Below are positions 48,160 through 57,780 of a stretch of DNA of 64,000 nt, in pieces. The position numbers and the translations under genes were made by a program. Source of the DNA: Clostridiales bacterium VE202-21 (GTDB lineage Bacteria > Bacillota > Clostridia > Lachnospirales > Lachnospiraceae); assembly GCA_000509105.1 (NCBI GenBank), contig BAIF02000060.1:1-64000 (forward strand), written 5' to 3'. A model generated the notes under the pieces. That model was not told the origin of the DNA and ran no database searches. It saw only the letters and a list, made by a program, of their open reading frames with translations. Within the stretch, counting starts at the first letter, position 1. Each line of letters starts with the position of its first letter.

Positions 48160-48663
48160 TTATGTTCTCGGAGAGAATTGGGTGTTTTGAGTGGAGATTT
48201 TTATTAGTGGGGTTACGGATATGGCTCCGGAGATGTCTATGTTTTCTACTTCCGGAGGGTAGGTCAGGCTGAAGGATAGGCGGGCTTCTTCGGTGGCAGC
48301 TGCGTTGGTGGTGAAGCTTCCGGCGGCGGAGGTGTTGCGGGAGCCGCTGCCTGCGGGGGCAAGGAAGGCATAGAGCAGCTGCAGGGTTCCGTTAATTCTG
48401 GGAACGATCTGCATGTAATTGTCTGGCTCTGTGGTGGCAAGAAGCAGATAGTTAATTAGGTATAGATAGCCGGGGGCCAGAATGATTTCGGTGTTTCCGT
48501 TCAGGTGTATCTGAGTGCCCTCCTGGAAAATGGGGATCATAGGCAGGTTTGAACCTGACGGCGGACTAGCCTGTACGCCGTACTGGGCATAAAAATCGAT
48601 TCTTCCCTTGGGCGGTTCAGGCGGACATGGTGGAATTGGCGGTGGACAACAATTTGGTCTCAA
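48160..48663 (-). CDS. Pro/Cys-rich protein with BclA C-terminal-like domain
   Basis: This 167-residue protein starts with a Pro/Cys-rich stretch (MRPNCCPPPIPPCPPEPPKG). A beta-rich domain resembling the C-terminal domain of exosporium collagen-like proteins follows: ILAPGYLYLINYLLLATT, IVPRINGTLQL, GSGSRNTSAAGSF and ISGAISVTPLIKI. It lacks the collagen Gly-X-Y repeats. The start is TTG at 48663 with AAGGAG nine bases upstream. A spore-surface role fits the family, but no sporulation sigma promoter was checked. Confidence 0.68.
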   Translation of the reverse strand: MRPNCCPPPIPPCPPEPPKGRIDFYAQYGVQASPPSGSNLPMIPIFQEGTQIHLNGNTEIILAPGYLYLINYLLLATTEPDNYMQIVPRINGTLQLLYAFLAPAGSGSRNTSAAGSFTTNAAATEEARLSFSLTYPPEVENIDISGAISVTPLIKISTQNTQFSPRT

Positions 48664-48738
48664 ATTGATACACTCCTTATCTTTCTTATATAATTAGTAT
48701 ATTGATAAGACAGGAGAGTGTGACGGGGAAGCGATGGT

Positions 48739-50115
48739 TTACAAGCCGTATCGGCGATTTCCGCTCTTTTTCACGTGGTGCAGGCTGTACATGCAGAACA
48801 TCAGCCAAATGGGCAGAATGATGCCTTTCAGGACACTGGAGATACTGATACTCCACCAGATCCCATTCAGCTTCAGTACGCTGGCCGAGAGGACGGCTGC
48901 CAGTGGAATCCGAAGTGTGTTGAATATGATTCCGGTCAGAGAAGGCGGCAGTGTTCTGCCCAGTCCCTGGAATGCTCCGGCGGATGCGGCCTCTGTGCAC
49001 ATAAAGAGCTGTGAGACAGCCAGAATGCGCAGGTAGTCTGTGCCCATTGGGAGGATGTCTGTTTCCGGGATGAAGACGCGGAACAGGATTTCCGGGAAAA
49101 GAAGAAGCGCAAGAGTCGTAAAAAGACCCCAGGTGCACATGATTTTGAGTGCGCTGAAGTAGCCTTTTCTGACACGGTCATTTTTACCGGCGCCATAATT
49201 CTGCGCGGTAAATGCATTGACTGCACTGCCAAATCCCTCCGCGGTCATCCATGAGATGGATTCAATCTGGCTGCCGACTTTCTGGACTGCAACGGCTGCA
49301 TCGCCCCAGCCTGCGATCATTCTCGCAATCAGCATGGAGATGCCGGTGAAAATCAAATTCTGGACGGAAGCGGGAAGACCCACAAGCAGAATTTCCCTCA
49401 TGCGTTTTACGGCAGGCCGCTGCAAAATACGGACTTTTGAAAAGATCAGAGCATCCCTCCGGATACGCAGGATATAGATTGAGAACACCATTACCTGTGC
49501 AAAAACAGTGGCTGCTGCGGCACCCTTTACACCGAGACGGGGCAGCGGCCCAGGGCCGAATATCAGAACCGGGTCGAGGACCAGGTTGATAACAAGCCCG
49601 ATCGTTGTGGACCAGAACGTGATCATACTATTTCCCATGGCCGTCAGAAGCCCTGTGAAAATTTGGTTGATAAAGTTAAATACAATTCCTCCACAGGTGA
49701 CCGCCAGATACCAGCGGGCGTCCAGAATCACTTCCGGGCTGTTGAGGCGGAAAAAGCCAATCAGTGGTCTATTAAATATCACGGATATGACGCCGTAAAG
49801 AAGTCCAAAGAGCAGTCCCATCTGTAGGGAAGCCGTGGCATACTGCACCGCCTTTTCCTTTTTACCGGCGCCCAGAGACTGGGCCGTAAGCACCTGTCCC
49901 CCCATCCTTGCAAGCATGGTAATTCCAGCGGAAAGCCAGATATACATGCCGGCTGCGCCAACGGCTGCAACGGCATTACTGCCAATCCGTCCGATCCAGA
50001 GCATATCGGTCAGATTATAGGCCATCTGAATCAGCGAAGTCCCCATAATGGGAAGGGCCAGCCTGGCCAGAGACCCGGCTATCGGGCCATTTAACAAGTC
50101 AATTCCTTTTTTCAT
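48739..50115 (-). CDS. MATE family efflux transporter
   Basis: This 458-residue protein has the twelve-helix MATE fold of two related six-helix halves. It exports organic cations or drugs, using Na+ or H+ gradients. The N-terminal helices include PIMGTSLIQMAYNLTDMLWIG and ARMGGQVLTAQSLGAGKKE; the second half has AEGFGSAVNAFTAQNYGAGK. The start at ATG 50115 follows AGGGGA, whereas the open frame continues 47 residues further without a signal. The substrate is unknown. A second MATE gene is at 61274-62650. Confidence 0.92.
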   Translation of the reverse strand: MKKGIDLLNGPIAGSLARLALPIMGTSLIQMAYNLTDMLWIGRIGSNAVAAVGAAGMYIWLSAGITMLARMGGQVLTAQSLGAGKKEKAVQYATASLQMGLLFGLLYGVISVIFNRPLIGFFRLNSPEVILDARWYLAVTCGGIVFNFINQIFTGLLTAMGNSMITFWSTTIGLVINLVLDPVLIFGPGPLPRLGVKGAAAATVFAQVMVFSIYILRIRRDALIFSKVRILQRPAVKRMREILLVGLPASVQNLIFTGISMLIARMIAGWGDAAVAVQKVGSQIESISWMTAEGFGSAVNAFTAQNYGAGKNDRVRKGYFSALKIMCTWGLFTTLALLLFPEILFRVFIPETDILPMGTDYLRILAVSQLFMCTEAASAGAFQGLGRTLPPSLTGIIFNTLRIPLAAVLSASVLKLNGIWWSISISSVLKGIILPIWLMFCMYSLHHVKKSGNRRYGL

Positions 50116-50356
50116 TCTATGATTTCCCCTAATGAAGCAGTTAATTTTAACAGTTGTAGATACAGCAGTATCCATGTGTAATTCTGAACAGTTATAAACA
50201 GCGGTAATATTATAACATGGAATGATACGATATGACAGAGGAAAACCAGGAATCAAATTACCTTACCATGAAACAGAATAAGAATTGACTTCCCGGTAAT
50301 CTCAGGCCTATAATAGTCGTATTACAACTACATATAAAGAAAATGGAGGCGTTACT

Positions 50357-50674
50357 ATGACAAAGGTATTAATTCAGCCAGGACCATGCGGACTTGACAC
50401 ACAGGTAGAAGCAACTTCAGAGGACGGGATGGAGGTACAGGTAAAGATTACATCTGGCTGCGAATCCATCAATAAAATGACAGAAGAATTAGGTGATACA
50501 TGGGACGCCTACGAAGTCTGTCTTGGAAAGCCGGGAACCGGCCCTCTCTACGATTATGCAGCAGAAAAACTGCCGGGCCATGCATCCTGTCCTGCCATAG
50601 CGGGAATCATCAAATGCATCGAAGTAGAATGTAAACTGGCACTCCCAAAAGATGCATCAATCACATTTGTTTAG
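50357..50674 (+). CDS. small DUF6951-like protein
   Basis: This 105-residue protein has four conserved-looking cysteines (PGPCGLDT, SGCESI, YEVCLGKPG and ASCPAIAGIIKCIEVECKLALPKDA). It resembles a small family of unknown function in Clostridia that I recall as DUF6951. The cysteines and the early CG dipeptide may bind a metal. ATGGAGGCG precedes the start. It is followed by the large foldback element C. Confidence 0.65.
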   Translation: MTKVLIQPGPCGLDTQVEATSEDGMEVQVKITSGCESINKMTEELGDTWDAYEVCLGKPGTGPLYDYAAEKLPGHASCPAIAGIIKCIEVECKLALPKDASITFV

Positions 50675-50709
50675 GGAGTGAGGTTTTAACGAATGAATGG
50701 GAGGACGCT

Positions 50710-50951
50710 GTCCGGAATCGCGGCAGTCCTCTTTGGGATGCGGCTTTGCGGCGTAACAGCCGCTAATCAAAATGAAAGCCAGCATTATGGACACCGCCGA
50801 CAAACACGGGTATGCCGATGCATACCGCTTGAGTCGGCTTATTCGCAGGACTGGAAGTCCTGCGAATAGTCCATATGCTGGCTTTCATTTTGATGTAGCG
50901 GCTGTAACACCACAAAGAAGCATCCCAAAGAGGACTGCCGCGATTCCAGAC
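50710..50951 (-). repeat. foldback element with branched core, copy C
   Basis: Nearly 80-base arms (50710-50787 with 50874-50951) pair with few mismatches, enclosing an 86-base core (50788-50873). Read on the minus strand, the core has a 13-bp stem with a TCC loop, GCCGAC pairing with GTCGGC, and GGTATGC-ATCG-GCATACC, followed by GGCGGTGTCCA. This is the same order as in copy B, with compensatory changes in the stems. The inner arm shares AACAGCCG and AAAATGAAAGCC with copy A. It lies between convergent genes, downstream of uvrA in uvrA's direction. Confidence 0.85.
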
Positions 50952-51207
50952 AGCTGGTGCATCCGGCCGGTAGAAACATCTTCCCTCCTCGGGAGAAGCT
51001 CAGAACGGGAGCTACGGATGTTGTCTGAATGTCCGGTAAGTGTAACATACAATAAAGTGATAATACCTAAACCTATAGATCATATATCCGCAGACCCATT
51101 CCCGTCCGCCTTCCCCGTCTGCGGCTCCTCCGGGAAGGGGGGCAGCCGCCTTGATGCACCCAGCCTGATTGAAATGTGGAGGAGGATGCCCTGTTCACCG
51201 CATTCTC
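50952..51207. other. convergent intergenic region downstream of uvrA
   Basis: No coding frame with a ribosome-binding site is visible here. A possible GGGAGAAGCTC.../GAACGGGAGC helix and a TCCGGGAAGGGGGGC stretch are present. It may carry a uvrA terminator that I cannot delimit. Confidence 0.35.
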
Positions 51208-54054
51208 TCAAACCCTATTCAGCACTCCTTTGATATATTTACCTGTGTAGGATTGTGGATTCTCAGCGATTTCTTCCGGTGTTCCGGTTGCGACTACGGT
51301 TCCGCCTTTGTCGCCCCCTTCCGGTCCTATATCGATGATGTAATCGGCAGTTTTGATGACATCCAGGTTGTGTTCGATAACGATGACGGTGTTGCCGTCT
51401 CCGGAGAGCCGCCTCAGGATTTCGGTCAGTTTGTGGACATCGGCAAAGTGGAGGCCGGTTGTTGGTTCATCCAGGATGTAGACTGTCTTTCCTGTGCTGC
51501 GTCTGCTCAGTTCGGACGCCAGTTTGATCCTCTGGGCTTCACCGCCCGATAATTCAGTGGAGGGCTGTCCCAGGCGGATGTAGGAAAGGCCCACATCATT
51601 GAGGGTCTCCATCTTTCTCCGGATGCTTGGAACATGCTCAAAGAACTGCAGGGCCTCCTCTACGGTCATATTGAGGACGTCATAAATGGTCTTTCCTTTG
51701 TATTTAACTTCCAGAGTCTCGCGGTTGTATCGTTTGCCTCCACAGACTTCGCAGGGGACGTATACGTCCGGAAGGAAATGCATCTCGATCTTTAGGATCC
51801 CATCCCCGCTGCAGGCCTCACAGCGTCCGCCCTTGACGTTGAAGCTGAAACGCCCCTTTTTGTAGCCGCGCGCCTTGGCGTCGGGGGTTGATGCAAACAG
51901 ATCGCGGATCAGATCGAAGACTCCGGTATAAGTTGCAGGATTGGAACGGGGAGTACGCCCGATTGGGGATTGATCGATATCGATTACTTTATCGACCTGA
52001 TCCAATCCTTCGATGCGCTTGTGTTTCCCCGGGATTGTCCTTGCACGGTTGAGTTCCTTGGCCAGTTTTTTGTAAAGGATTTCGTTTACAAGAGAACTCT
52101 TACCCGAACCGGAAACACCTGTCACACAGGTCATAATTCCAAGTGGAATGTCTACATCAATATTTTTCAGGTTATTCTGCTGTGCACCGATAATTCTGAG
52201 GTATCCGGCAGGCTGTTCTCTCTTTTCGGGAATCGGTATTTTGATCTTGCCGCTCAGATAGGCTCCGGTGATGGAGTTCTTGTTTTTCATGATTTCCTGC
52301 GCGGTTCCGACGGCGATCACTTCTCCGCCGTGCTCGCCTGCGCCGGGGCCTATGTCCACGATGCAGTCGGCGGCCAGCATGGTGTCCTCATCGTGCTCTA
52401 CGACAATCAGAGTGTTGCCCAGATCCCGGAGATGCTTCAGCGTGCCAAGAAGCTTATCGTTGTCCCGCTGATGCAGTCCGATGCTTGGCTCATCCAGAAT
52501 GTAGGCGACGCCTACCAGGCCGGAGCCGATCTGGGTAGCCAGGCGGATCCTCTGGGCCTCCCCGCCGGATAGAGAGGCGGTTGCCCTTGCCAGTGTCAGG
52601 TAATCGAGTCCCACATCCATCAGAAACTGGATCCGGGCCTTGATTTCCTTGAGTATCTGCCCGCCGATCAGCAGCTGTGTCTCGGTGAGCTGCAGTTCGT
52701 GTAAAAACTCCTGCAGTTTATTGATGGACAGAGCGGTAACGGCGGCGATATTCTGACCGCCAACCGTAACGGCCAGAGCCCCCTTTTTCAGACGCTGCCC
52801 TCCACATTCGGAGCAGGGGGTGATATTCATAAAAGTTTCGTATTCTGCCTTCATCGTGTCCGAACCTGTCTCGCGATAACGGCGTTCCACATTCTTTAGA
52901 AGTCCTTCAAAGGCCACATCGTAGACGCCTTCTCCGCGCTGTCCTTTATAATATACCTTTACAGACTTTCCGTTTGTTCCGTGGATCAGGATGTCATGCA
53001 CTTTCTTTGAATACTGTTCGAAGGGAGTATCTAGATCAAACTTATATTCCTTGCAGAGAGCATCCAGAATCGCCCTGGTAAAACTGGATTTGTCCGTACA
53101 GGACTGCCAGCCGATGACTGTGATAGCCCCCTCGCTGATACTGAGCGACGGATTGGGGATGATCAAGTCCTCAGCAAATTCCATCTTATATCCCAGGCCG
53201 AAGCAGACCGGACATGCGCCGAAGGGATTGTTGAAGGAGAAGCTTCTAGGCTCAATCTCTTCAATGCTGATTCCACAGTCCGGGCAGGCAAAGCTCTGGC
53301 TGAAATTCATTGCTTCTCCCCCGATGATATCAACAGTCAGCAGGCCTTCTGCAAGGCTCAGTACACTTTCCACGGAATCTGTCAGGCGTTTCTCGATACC
53401 GGGTTTTACGACAAGACGGTCCACGATAATCTCGATGTTATGCTTAATATTCTTATCCAGGGTAATTTCCTCGGATAATTCATACAGGTTTCCGTCGATG
53501 CGTACACGCACGTAGCCGCTCCTTTTTGCCCGTTCCAGGAGCTTGGTATGGGTTCCCTTGCGGCCCCTGACTACCGGGGCCATAAGCTGGATTTTTGTTC
53601 CCTCGGGCAGGTTCATGACCTGATCCACCATCTGGTCCACGGTCTGCTTCATAATCTCTTTGCCGCATTTGGGACAGTGGGGGATACCGATGCGCGCGTA
53701 GAGAAGACGAAAATAGTCGTAGATTTCCGTAACAGTTCCAACTGTAGAACGGGGGTTGTGATTGGTTGATTTCTGGTCAATGGAAATTGCGGGAGAAAGC
53801 CCTTCAATGCTCTCCACATTAGGTTTTTCCATCTGGCCCAGAAATTGCCTTGCGTAAGAGGAGAGCGATTCCATATATCTGCGCTGGCCTTCCGCATAAA
53901 TCGTATCAAATGCAAGGGAGGACTTCCCGGAGCCGCTGAGTCCGGTCAGAACGACGAGTTCATTTCTGGGAATGTCCAAATCTATATTTTTTAGGTTGTT
54001 TTCATTTGCGCCGCGTATCTTAATGTACTTTCTGGCGTCCATTTTTTTGCCCAT
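51208..54054 (-). CDS. uvrA: excinuclease ABC subunit A
   Basis: UvrA is the ATP-driven damage sensor of nucleotide excision repair, acting as a dimer with UvrB. The 948-residue protein has two ABC modules ([19 protein letters not shown] and [16 protein letters not shown]), two LSGGEAQR signatures and the zinc modules CPKCGKE, CPDC...CPVC and [10 protein letters not shown]...CEVC. The start [20 protein letters not shown] follows AAGGAAGGA. It lies 45 bases downstream of uvrB on the same strand, and the two are likely co-transcribed. Confidence 0.97.
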   Translation of the reverse strand: MGKKMDARKYIKIRGANENNLKNIDLDIPRNELVVLTGLSGSGKSSLAFDTIYAEGQRRYMESLSSYARQFLGQMEKPNVESIEGLSPAISIDQKSTNHNPRSTVGTVTEIYDYFRLLYARIGIPHCPKCGKEIMKQTVDQMVDQVMNLPEGTKIQLMAPVVRGRKGTHTKLLERAKRSGYVRVRIDGNLYELSEEITLDKNIKHNIEIIVDRLVVKPGIEKRLTDSVESVLSLAEGLLTVDIIGGEAMNFSQSFACPDCGISIEEIEPRSFSFNNPFGACPVCFGLGYKMEFAEDLIIPNPSLSISEGAITVIGWQSCTDKSSFTRAILDALCKEYKFDLDTPFEQYSKKVHDILIHGTNGKSVKVYYKGQRGEGVYDVAFEGLLKNVERRYRETGSDTMKAEYETFMNITPCSECGGQRLKKGALAVTVGGQNIAAVTALSINKLQEFLHELQLTETQLLIGGQILKEIKARIQFLMDVGLDYLTLARATASLSGGEAQRIRLATQIGSGLVGVAYILDEPSIGLHQRDNDKLLGTLKHLRDLGNTLIVVEHDEDTMLAADCIVDIGPGAGEHGGEVIAVGTAQEIMKNKNSITGAYLSGKIKIPIPEKREQPAGYLRIIGAQQNNLKNIDVDIPLGIMTCVTGVSGSGKSSLVNEILYKKLAKELNRARTIPGKHKRIEGLDQVDKVIDIDQSPIGRTPRSNPATYTGVFDLIRDLFASTPDAKARGYKKGRFSFNVKGGRCEACSGDGILKIEMHFLPDVYVPCEVCGGKRYNRETLEVKYKGKTIYDVLNMTVEEALQFFEHVPSIRRKMETLNDVGLSYIRLGQPSTELSGGEAQRIKLASELSRRSTGKTVYILDEPTTGLHFADVHKLTEILRRLSGDGNTVIVIEHNLDVIKTADYIIDIGPEGGDKGGTVVATGTPEEIAENPQSYTGKYIKGVLNRV

Positions 54055-54099
54055 TTGTTATCCTTCCTGTTCCTTCTAAAATGTATTTATAATGCTCTG

Positions 54100-56088
54100 T
54101 CAGTCGTCCATATCGTTCAGGACTTTCTTGAGCTCCACCAGCTTATCTCTCAGCTCAGCAGCGGACTCGAAGTTCAGTTCTGCGGCAGCCTTTTTCATCT
54201 GTTTTGACAGGTCTCCAATTAATTTTTCCAGTTCTTTCCTGCTCATCGATTCCGGATCTTTTTCCATCCGCAACTCCTCTGCGGCAACTTTCTTGGAAAT
54301 ACTGATCAGGTCACGTACAGATTTACGGATCGTCTGCGGTGTGATTCCATGCTCCTCATTGTACTTCATCTGTATTTCGCGGCGGCGCTGCGTCTCATCC
54401 ATGGCTGTCCGCATGGAATCTGTTATGGTATCTGCGTACATGATGACATGCCCCTCTGCGTTACGCGCTGCCCGGCCGATCGTCTGGATCAGAGAGGTGC
54501 CGGAACGCAGGAAGCCTTCTTTATCCGCATCCAGGATCGCCACCAGTGTGATCTCGGGAATATCCAGCCCCTCCCTCAGAAGGTTAATGCCCACGAGTAC
54601 ATCAAATACATCCAGACGCATATCCCGGATGATCTCCGAACGCTCCAGGGTATCGATATCGGAGTGCAGGTATTTGACACGGATACCCACCTCGCGCATA
54701 TAGTCGGTCAGGTCCTCGGCCATTCTTTTTGTCAGTGTGGTTACCAGAACCTTATTCTTTTTTGCAACCTCCTTATTCACTTCTCCGACCAGATCGTCGA
54801 TCTGCCCCTCCACCGGACGGACCGTGACCTCGGGATCCAACAGCCCTGTGGGGCGGATAACCTGCTCTGTCCGAAGCAGTTCGTGTTCTTCCTCATAAAC
54901 ACTCGGCGTGGCAGATACAAATAAAACCTGATTGATCTTGCTTTCAAATTCTTCAAAATTGAGCGGACGGTTATCCTTTGCTGAGGGCAGCCGGAATCCG
55001 AAGTCCACGAGGGTTGACTTGCGCGACTGGTCGCCGGAGTACATGCCGCCGATCTGGGGAATGGTCTTGTGGGACTCATCTATCATGATGATAAAATCAT
55101 CAGGGAAGTAGTCAATCAGCGTGTAGGGCGGCTGCCCGGGAGCAAGCCCGGCCAGATGGCGGGAATAGTTTTCAATGCCGGAACAGAATCCGGTCTCCTT
55201 TAGCATCTCAATATCAAAGTTTGTGCGCTCGGCAATCCGCTGTGCTTCCAGCAGCTTATCCTGGCGCTTGAATTCCTTAACGCGCTCTTCCAGCTCTGCC
55301 TCGATGGCGGTTACCGCGCGGGCGATATTCTCCTTGTCCACAACATAATGTGATGCGGGGAAGATTGCGATGTGCTTCAGCTCATCCTTGATCTCCCCGG
55401 TCAGGACGTCAATCTCGGTAATCCGCTCCACCTCATCCCCGAACCATTCGATGCGGATCGCGGTATCTTCGGAGTAAGCAGGGATCACCTCCAGAACGTC
55501 ACCCCGCACCCGGAAGGTGCCGCGGTGGAAATCCATTTCATTTCTGTCATACTGTATCTCGATGAGTTTTGCCATGACTTCATCTCTGTCCCGCGTCATG
55601 CCCGGGCGCAGTGAAATCACCATGTTCTGGTAGTCCATCGGGCTTCCCAGTCCATAGATACAGGATACGCTGGCTACGATGATCACATCCCGCCGTTCCG
55701 CCAGGGCCATAGTGGCGGACAGACGGAGTTTGTCAATCTCGTCATTGATCGCCGAATCCTTGGCAATATATGTGTCTGATGAGGGAACATAGGCTTCCGG
55801 CTGGTAATAATCGTAGTAGCTTACGAAATATTCGACCGCATTGTTGGGAAAGAATTCCTTAAACTCACCGTATAGCTGTGCGGCCAGAGTCTTGTTGTGG
55901 GCGATGATCAGAGTGGGCCTGTTCAGCGCCTGAATCACGTTGGCCATGGTAAATGTCTTACCGGAACCGGTAACTCCGAGCAGAGTTTCAAATTGATTGC
56001 CCTCTTGAAACCCACGCACCAACTCAGCAATGGCTTGGGGTTGGTCGCCTGTGGGCTGATATTCCGATACAAGTTTAAAATGATCCAT
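54100..56088 (-). CDS. uvrB: excinuclease ABC subunit B
   Basis: UvrB opens the DNA at lesions and recruits UvrC. The 662-residue protein has Walker [15 protein letters not shown], the beta-hairpin region [18 protein letters not shown], helicase motif [26 protein letters not shown], and the C-terminal UVR domain (about 625-660, [18 protein letters not shown]) that binds UvrC. The ATG at 56088 has GGAGGT eight bases upstream; the longer frame from 56115 lacks one. A LexA-like box upstream suggests SOS induction. Confidence 0.97.
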   Translation of the reverse strand: MDHFKLVSEYQPTGDQPQAIAELVRGFQEGNQFETLLGVTGSGKTFTMANVIQALNRPTLIIAHNKTLAAQLYGEFKEFFPNNAVEYFVSYYDYYQPEAYVPSSDTYIAKDSAINDEIDKLRLSATMALAERRDVIIVASVSCIYGLGSPMDYQNMVISLRPGMTRDRDEVMAKLIEIQYDRNEMDFHRGTFRVRGDVLEVIPAYSEDTAIRIEWFGDEVERITEIDVLTGEIKDELKHIAIFPASHYVVDKENIARAVTAIEAELEERVKEFKRQDKLLEAQRIAERTNFDIEMLKETGFCSGIENYSRHLAGLAPGQPPYTLIDYFPDDFIIMIDESHKTIPQIGGMYSGDQSRKSTLVDFGFRLPSAKDNRPLNFEEFESKINQVLFVSATPSVYEEEHELLRTEQVIRPTGLLDPEVTVRPVEGQIDDLVGEVNKEVAKKNKVLVTTLTKRMAEDLTDYMREVGIRVKYLHSDIDTLERSEIIRDMRLDVFDVLVGINLLREGLDIPEITLVAILDADKEGFLRSGTSLIQTIGRAARNAEGHVIMYADTITDSMRTAMDETQRRREIQMKYNEEHGITPQTIRKSVRDLISISKKVAAEELRMEKDPESMSRKELEKLIGDLSKQMKKAAAELNFESAAELRDKLVELKKVLNDMDD

Positions 56089-56159
56089 AAACCCGATACC
56101 TCCATATATAAACAATTCCCTAAAATTGGGAATTTCATACTCTCATAGTGTCAGATATG

Positions 56160-56209
56160 ATTATAGCAGAGGATCTGGAAAATGTACAGTGGAAATCGAA
56201 TGTTTGTTC
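56160..56209 (-). promoter_or_regulatory. uvrB promoter with LexA-like box
   Basis: On the minus strand, TGTACA (56183-56188) and TATAAT (56160-56165) are 17 bases apart, about 70 bases before uvrB. Ten bases further upstream, GAACAAACATTC (56198-56209) differs at one position from the Gram-positive LexA consensus GAAC-N4-GTTC. SOS control of uvrBA is usual in Firmicutes. Confidence 0.5.
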
Positions 56210-56303
56210 TGTATAATTCCGAGGACATGTACCCGTTCTGGACGGACTGAACCGGTACGAATCCAGCCCATGGAAACTCGCCTTCGGTGAGGGGGAGAAA
56301 ACA

Positions 56304-56331
56304 TTGCAAAGAAGGCTGTTTATGGTATAAT
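56304..56331 (+). promoter_or_regulatory. promoter of the solute-binding protein / kinase operon
   Basis: TTGCAA at 56304-56309 is followed after 16 bases by a perfect TATAAT at 56326-56331. The transcript would have a leader of about 170 bases before the lipoprotein gene, with no recognisable riboswitch. Confidence 0.6.
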
Positions 56332-56508
56332 GAATGTTAGTGGGAAAAGCGTGCCTGCACATTTTTCAAACGGCGAATGGTGGCCATGAATCTCAGATTC
56401 ATAATATCATGATACTGATTCGATATTAAATGGGGGTCATATTTTATATAAAATTATCCGTGCATGCTATTGACTGGCAATCGGAAAATGAGCGAAAGGA
56501 CAGAAGAT

Positions 56509-57780
56509 ATGAAAAAAAGAATGATTGCACTGCTGATCCTTTCCGCCTTTATACTGTGCGCATTATCCGGATGCAAAGAGAACAGCAGAGTCGTAAACTA
56601 TGAGGGGCAGGACGGAGAAACTACAACCATCACCTTTTTTGGGAATAAGTATGAACCAGAAAATGTTATGGTCATAGAGGAGATTATATCCGGCTTCATG
56701 ACAGAGAATCCCGGTATCCGAGTTTCCTATGAAAGCCTGAAAGGGTCCGAATATTTTGAAGCATTAAGAAAACGGATGGCTTCCGGCAAGGGAAACGATG
56801 TATTTATGGTAAATCACGATATCCTGCTGGAGCTGCAGCATAAAGGGCAGGTGGCGGATCTGTCATCGCTCAGCGTGATCCCGGAGTATACCGGACAGAT
56901 GCGCAGCCAAATGGAGGAGAACGGAGAAATCTACTGGGTACCTACCACGGTATCTGCGTTTGGGCTGTACTGCAACATGGATTTACTCAAGGAACACGGG
57001 CAGGAGGTGCCTCAGAATCTCGGAGAATGGGAAGAAGTGTGCGGCTATTTCAAAAACAGAGGGATTACACCGGTGATTGCCAACAATGATATTTCTCTGA
57101 AGACATTGGCCATTGGGTACGGATTTTACTCTGTCTATCAGGAAGAGCGGCAGGCAGAGGTATTTGCTCAGATTAACAGAGGTGAAGAGACGCTGAGCGG
57201 TTATCTGAGTTCCGGGTTTTCTATAGTGGAAAGTTTTATCCGGAAAGGATTTATTGACGGGGAAAAGGCACTTGATACGAAGAAAACCTCCGATGACCTG
57301 GAGGAGTTTATCAAGGGAGAATCTCCCTTTATGCTGACGGGTGCATGGGCGGCCGGGCGCGTCAGCGCGATGCAGCCGGAGTTCGGCTTTGAGGTACATC
57401 CGCTCCCGGTTTTAGAGGACGGTTCTCTGCTGGTGATCAATCCGGATACCAAACTGAGCGTAAATGCCGGCAGCGGGCATTTAGATGCTGCCATGAAATT
57501 TGTAGAGTATTTTACCAGGGCGGAAAATATTCAGAAATTCGCGGACCAGCAGTCTTCATTCAATCCGCTGCAAGGGAAGGACCAGGCACCGGCGCAGGAG
57601 ATCCTGCCGCTGGTGTCCTGTTACAAAAGCGGGCGTACGGTGATAGGTACGGACGCATTACTGGATCTGCCGATCTGGGAGCTGACTACTGAAGCATCAC
57701 AGAGGCTGCTTGCGGGAGAAGCGCTGGATACAGTCATGGATTGGATGGATCTGCAGGTGGAGGAGGACAGGATGCCTTGA
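56509..57780 (+). CDS. extracellular solute-binding lipoprotein, ABC family 1 type
   Basis: This 423-residue protein has a lipoprotein signal peptide (MKKRMIALLILSAFIL) and a lipobox LSGC. The bilobal sugar-type solute-binding fold follows: TITFFGNKYEPENVMVIEE, GKGNDVFMVNHD, YWVPTTVSAFGLYCNMDLL and FMLTGAWAAG. AAAGGA lies about nine bases before the ATG at 56509; the longer frame from 56464 has no signal. No ABC permease or ATPase is present. Instead its stop overlaps the start of a hybrid histidine kinase, so it probably serves as an external ligand receptor for that kinase. Confidence 0.85.
   Translation: MKKRMIALLILSAFILCALSGCKENSRVVNYEGQDGETTTITFFGNKYEPENVMVIEEIISGFMTENPGIRVSYESLKGSEYFEALRKRMASGKGNDVFMVNHDILLELQHKGQVADLSSLSVIPEYTGQMRSQMEENGEIYWVPTTVSAFGLYCNMDLLKEHGQEVPQNLGEWEEVCGYFKNRGITPVIANNDISLKTLAIGYGFYSVYQEERQAEVFAQINRGEETLSGYLSSGFSIVESFIRKGFIDGEKALDTKKTSDDLEEFIKGESPFMLTGAWAAGRVSAMQPEFGFEVHPLPVLEDGSLLVINPDTKLSVNAGSGHLDAAMKFVEYFTRAENIQKFADQQSSFNPLQGKDQAPAQEILPLVSCYKSGRTVIGTDALLDLPIWELTTEASQRLLAGEALDTVMDWMDLQVEEDRMP

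Noticed and set aside
48018..48272. Plus-strand open frame after the permease
   Set aside because: It runs through the perfect 28-bp hairpin and into the exosporium-like gene, and resembles no protein.
50772..51233. Open frame of 153 codons
   Set aside because: It translates the foldback element C and its flank; the apparent frame follows from the inverted repeat.
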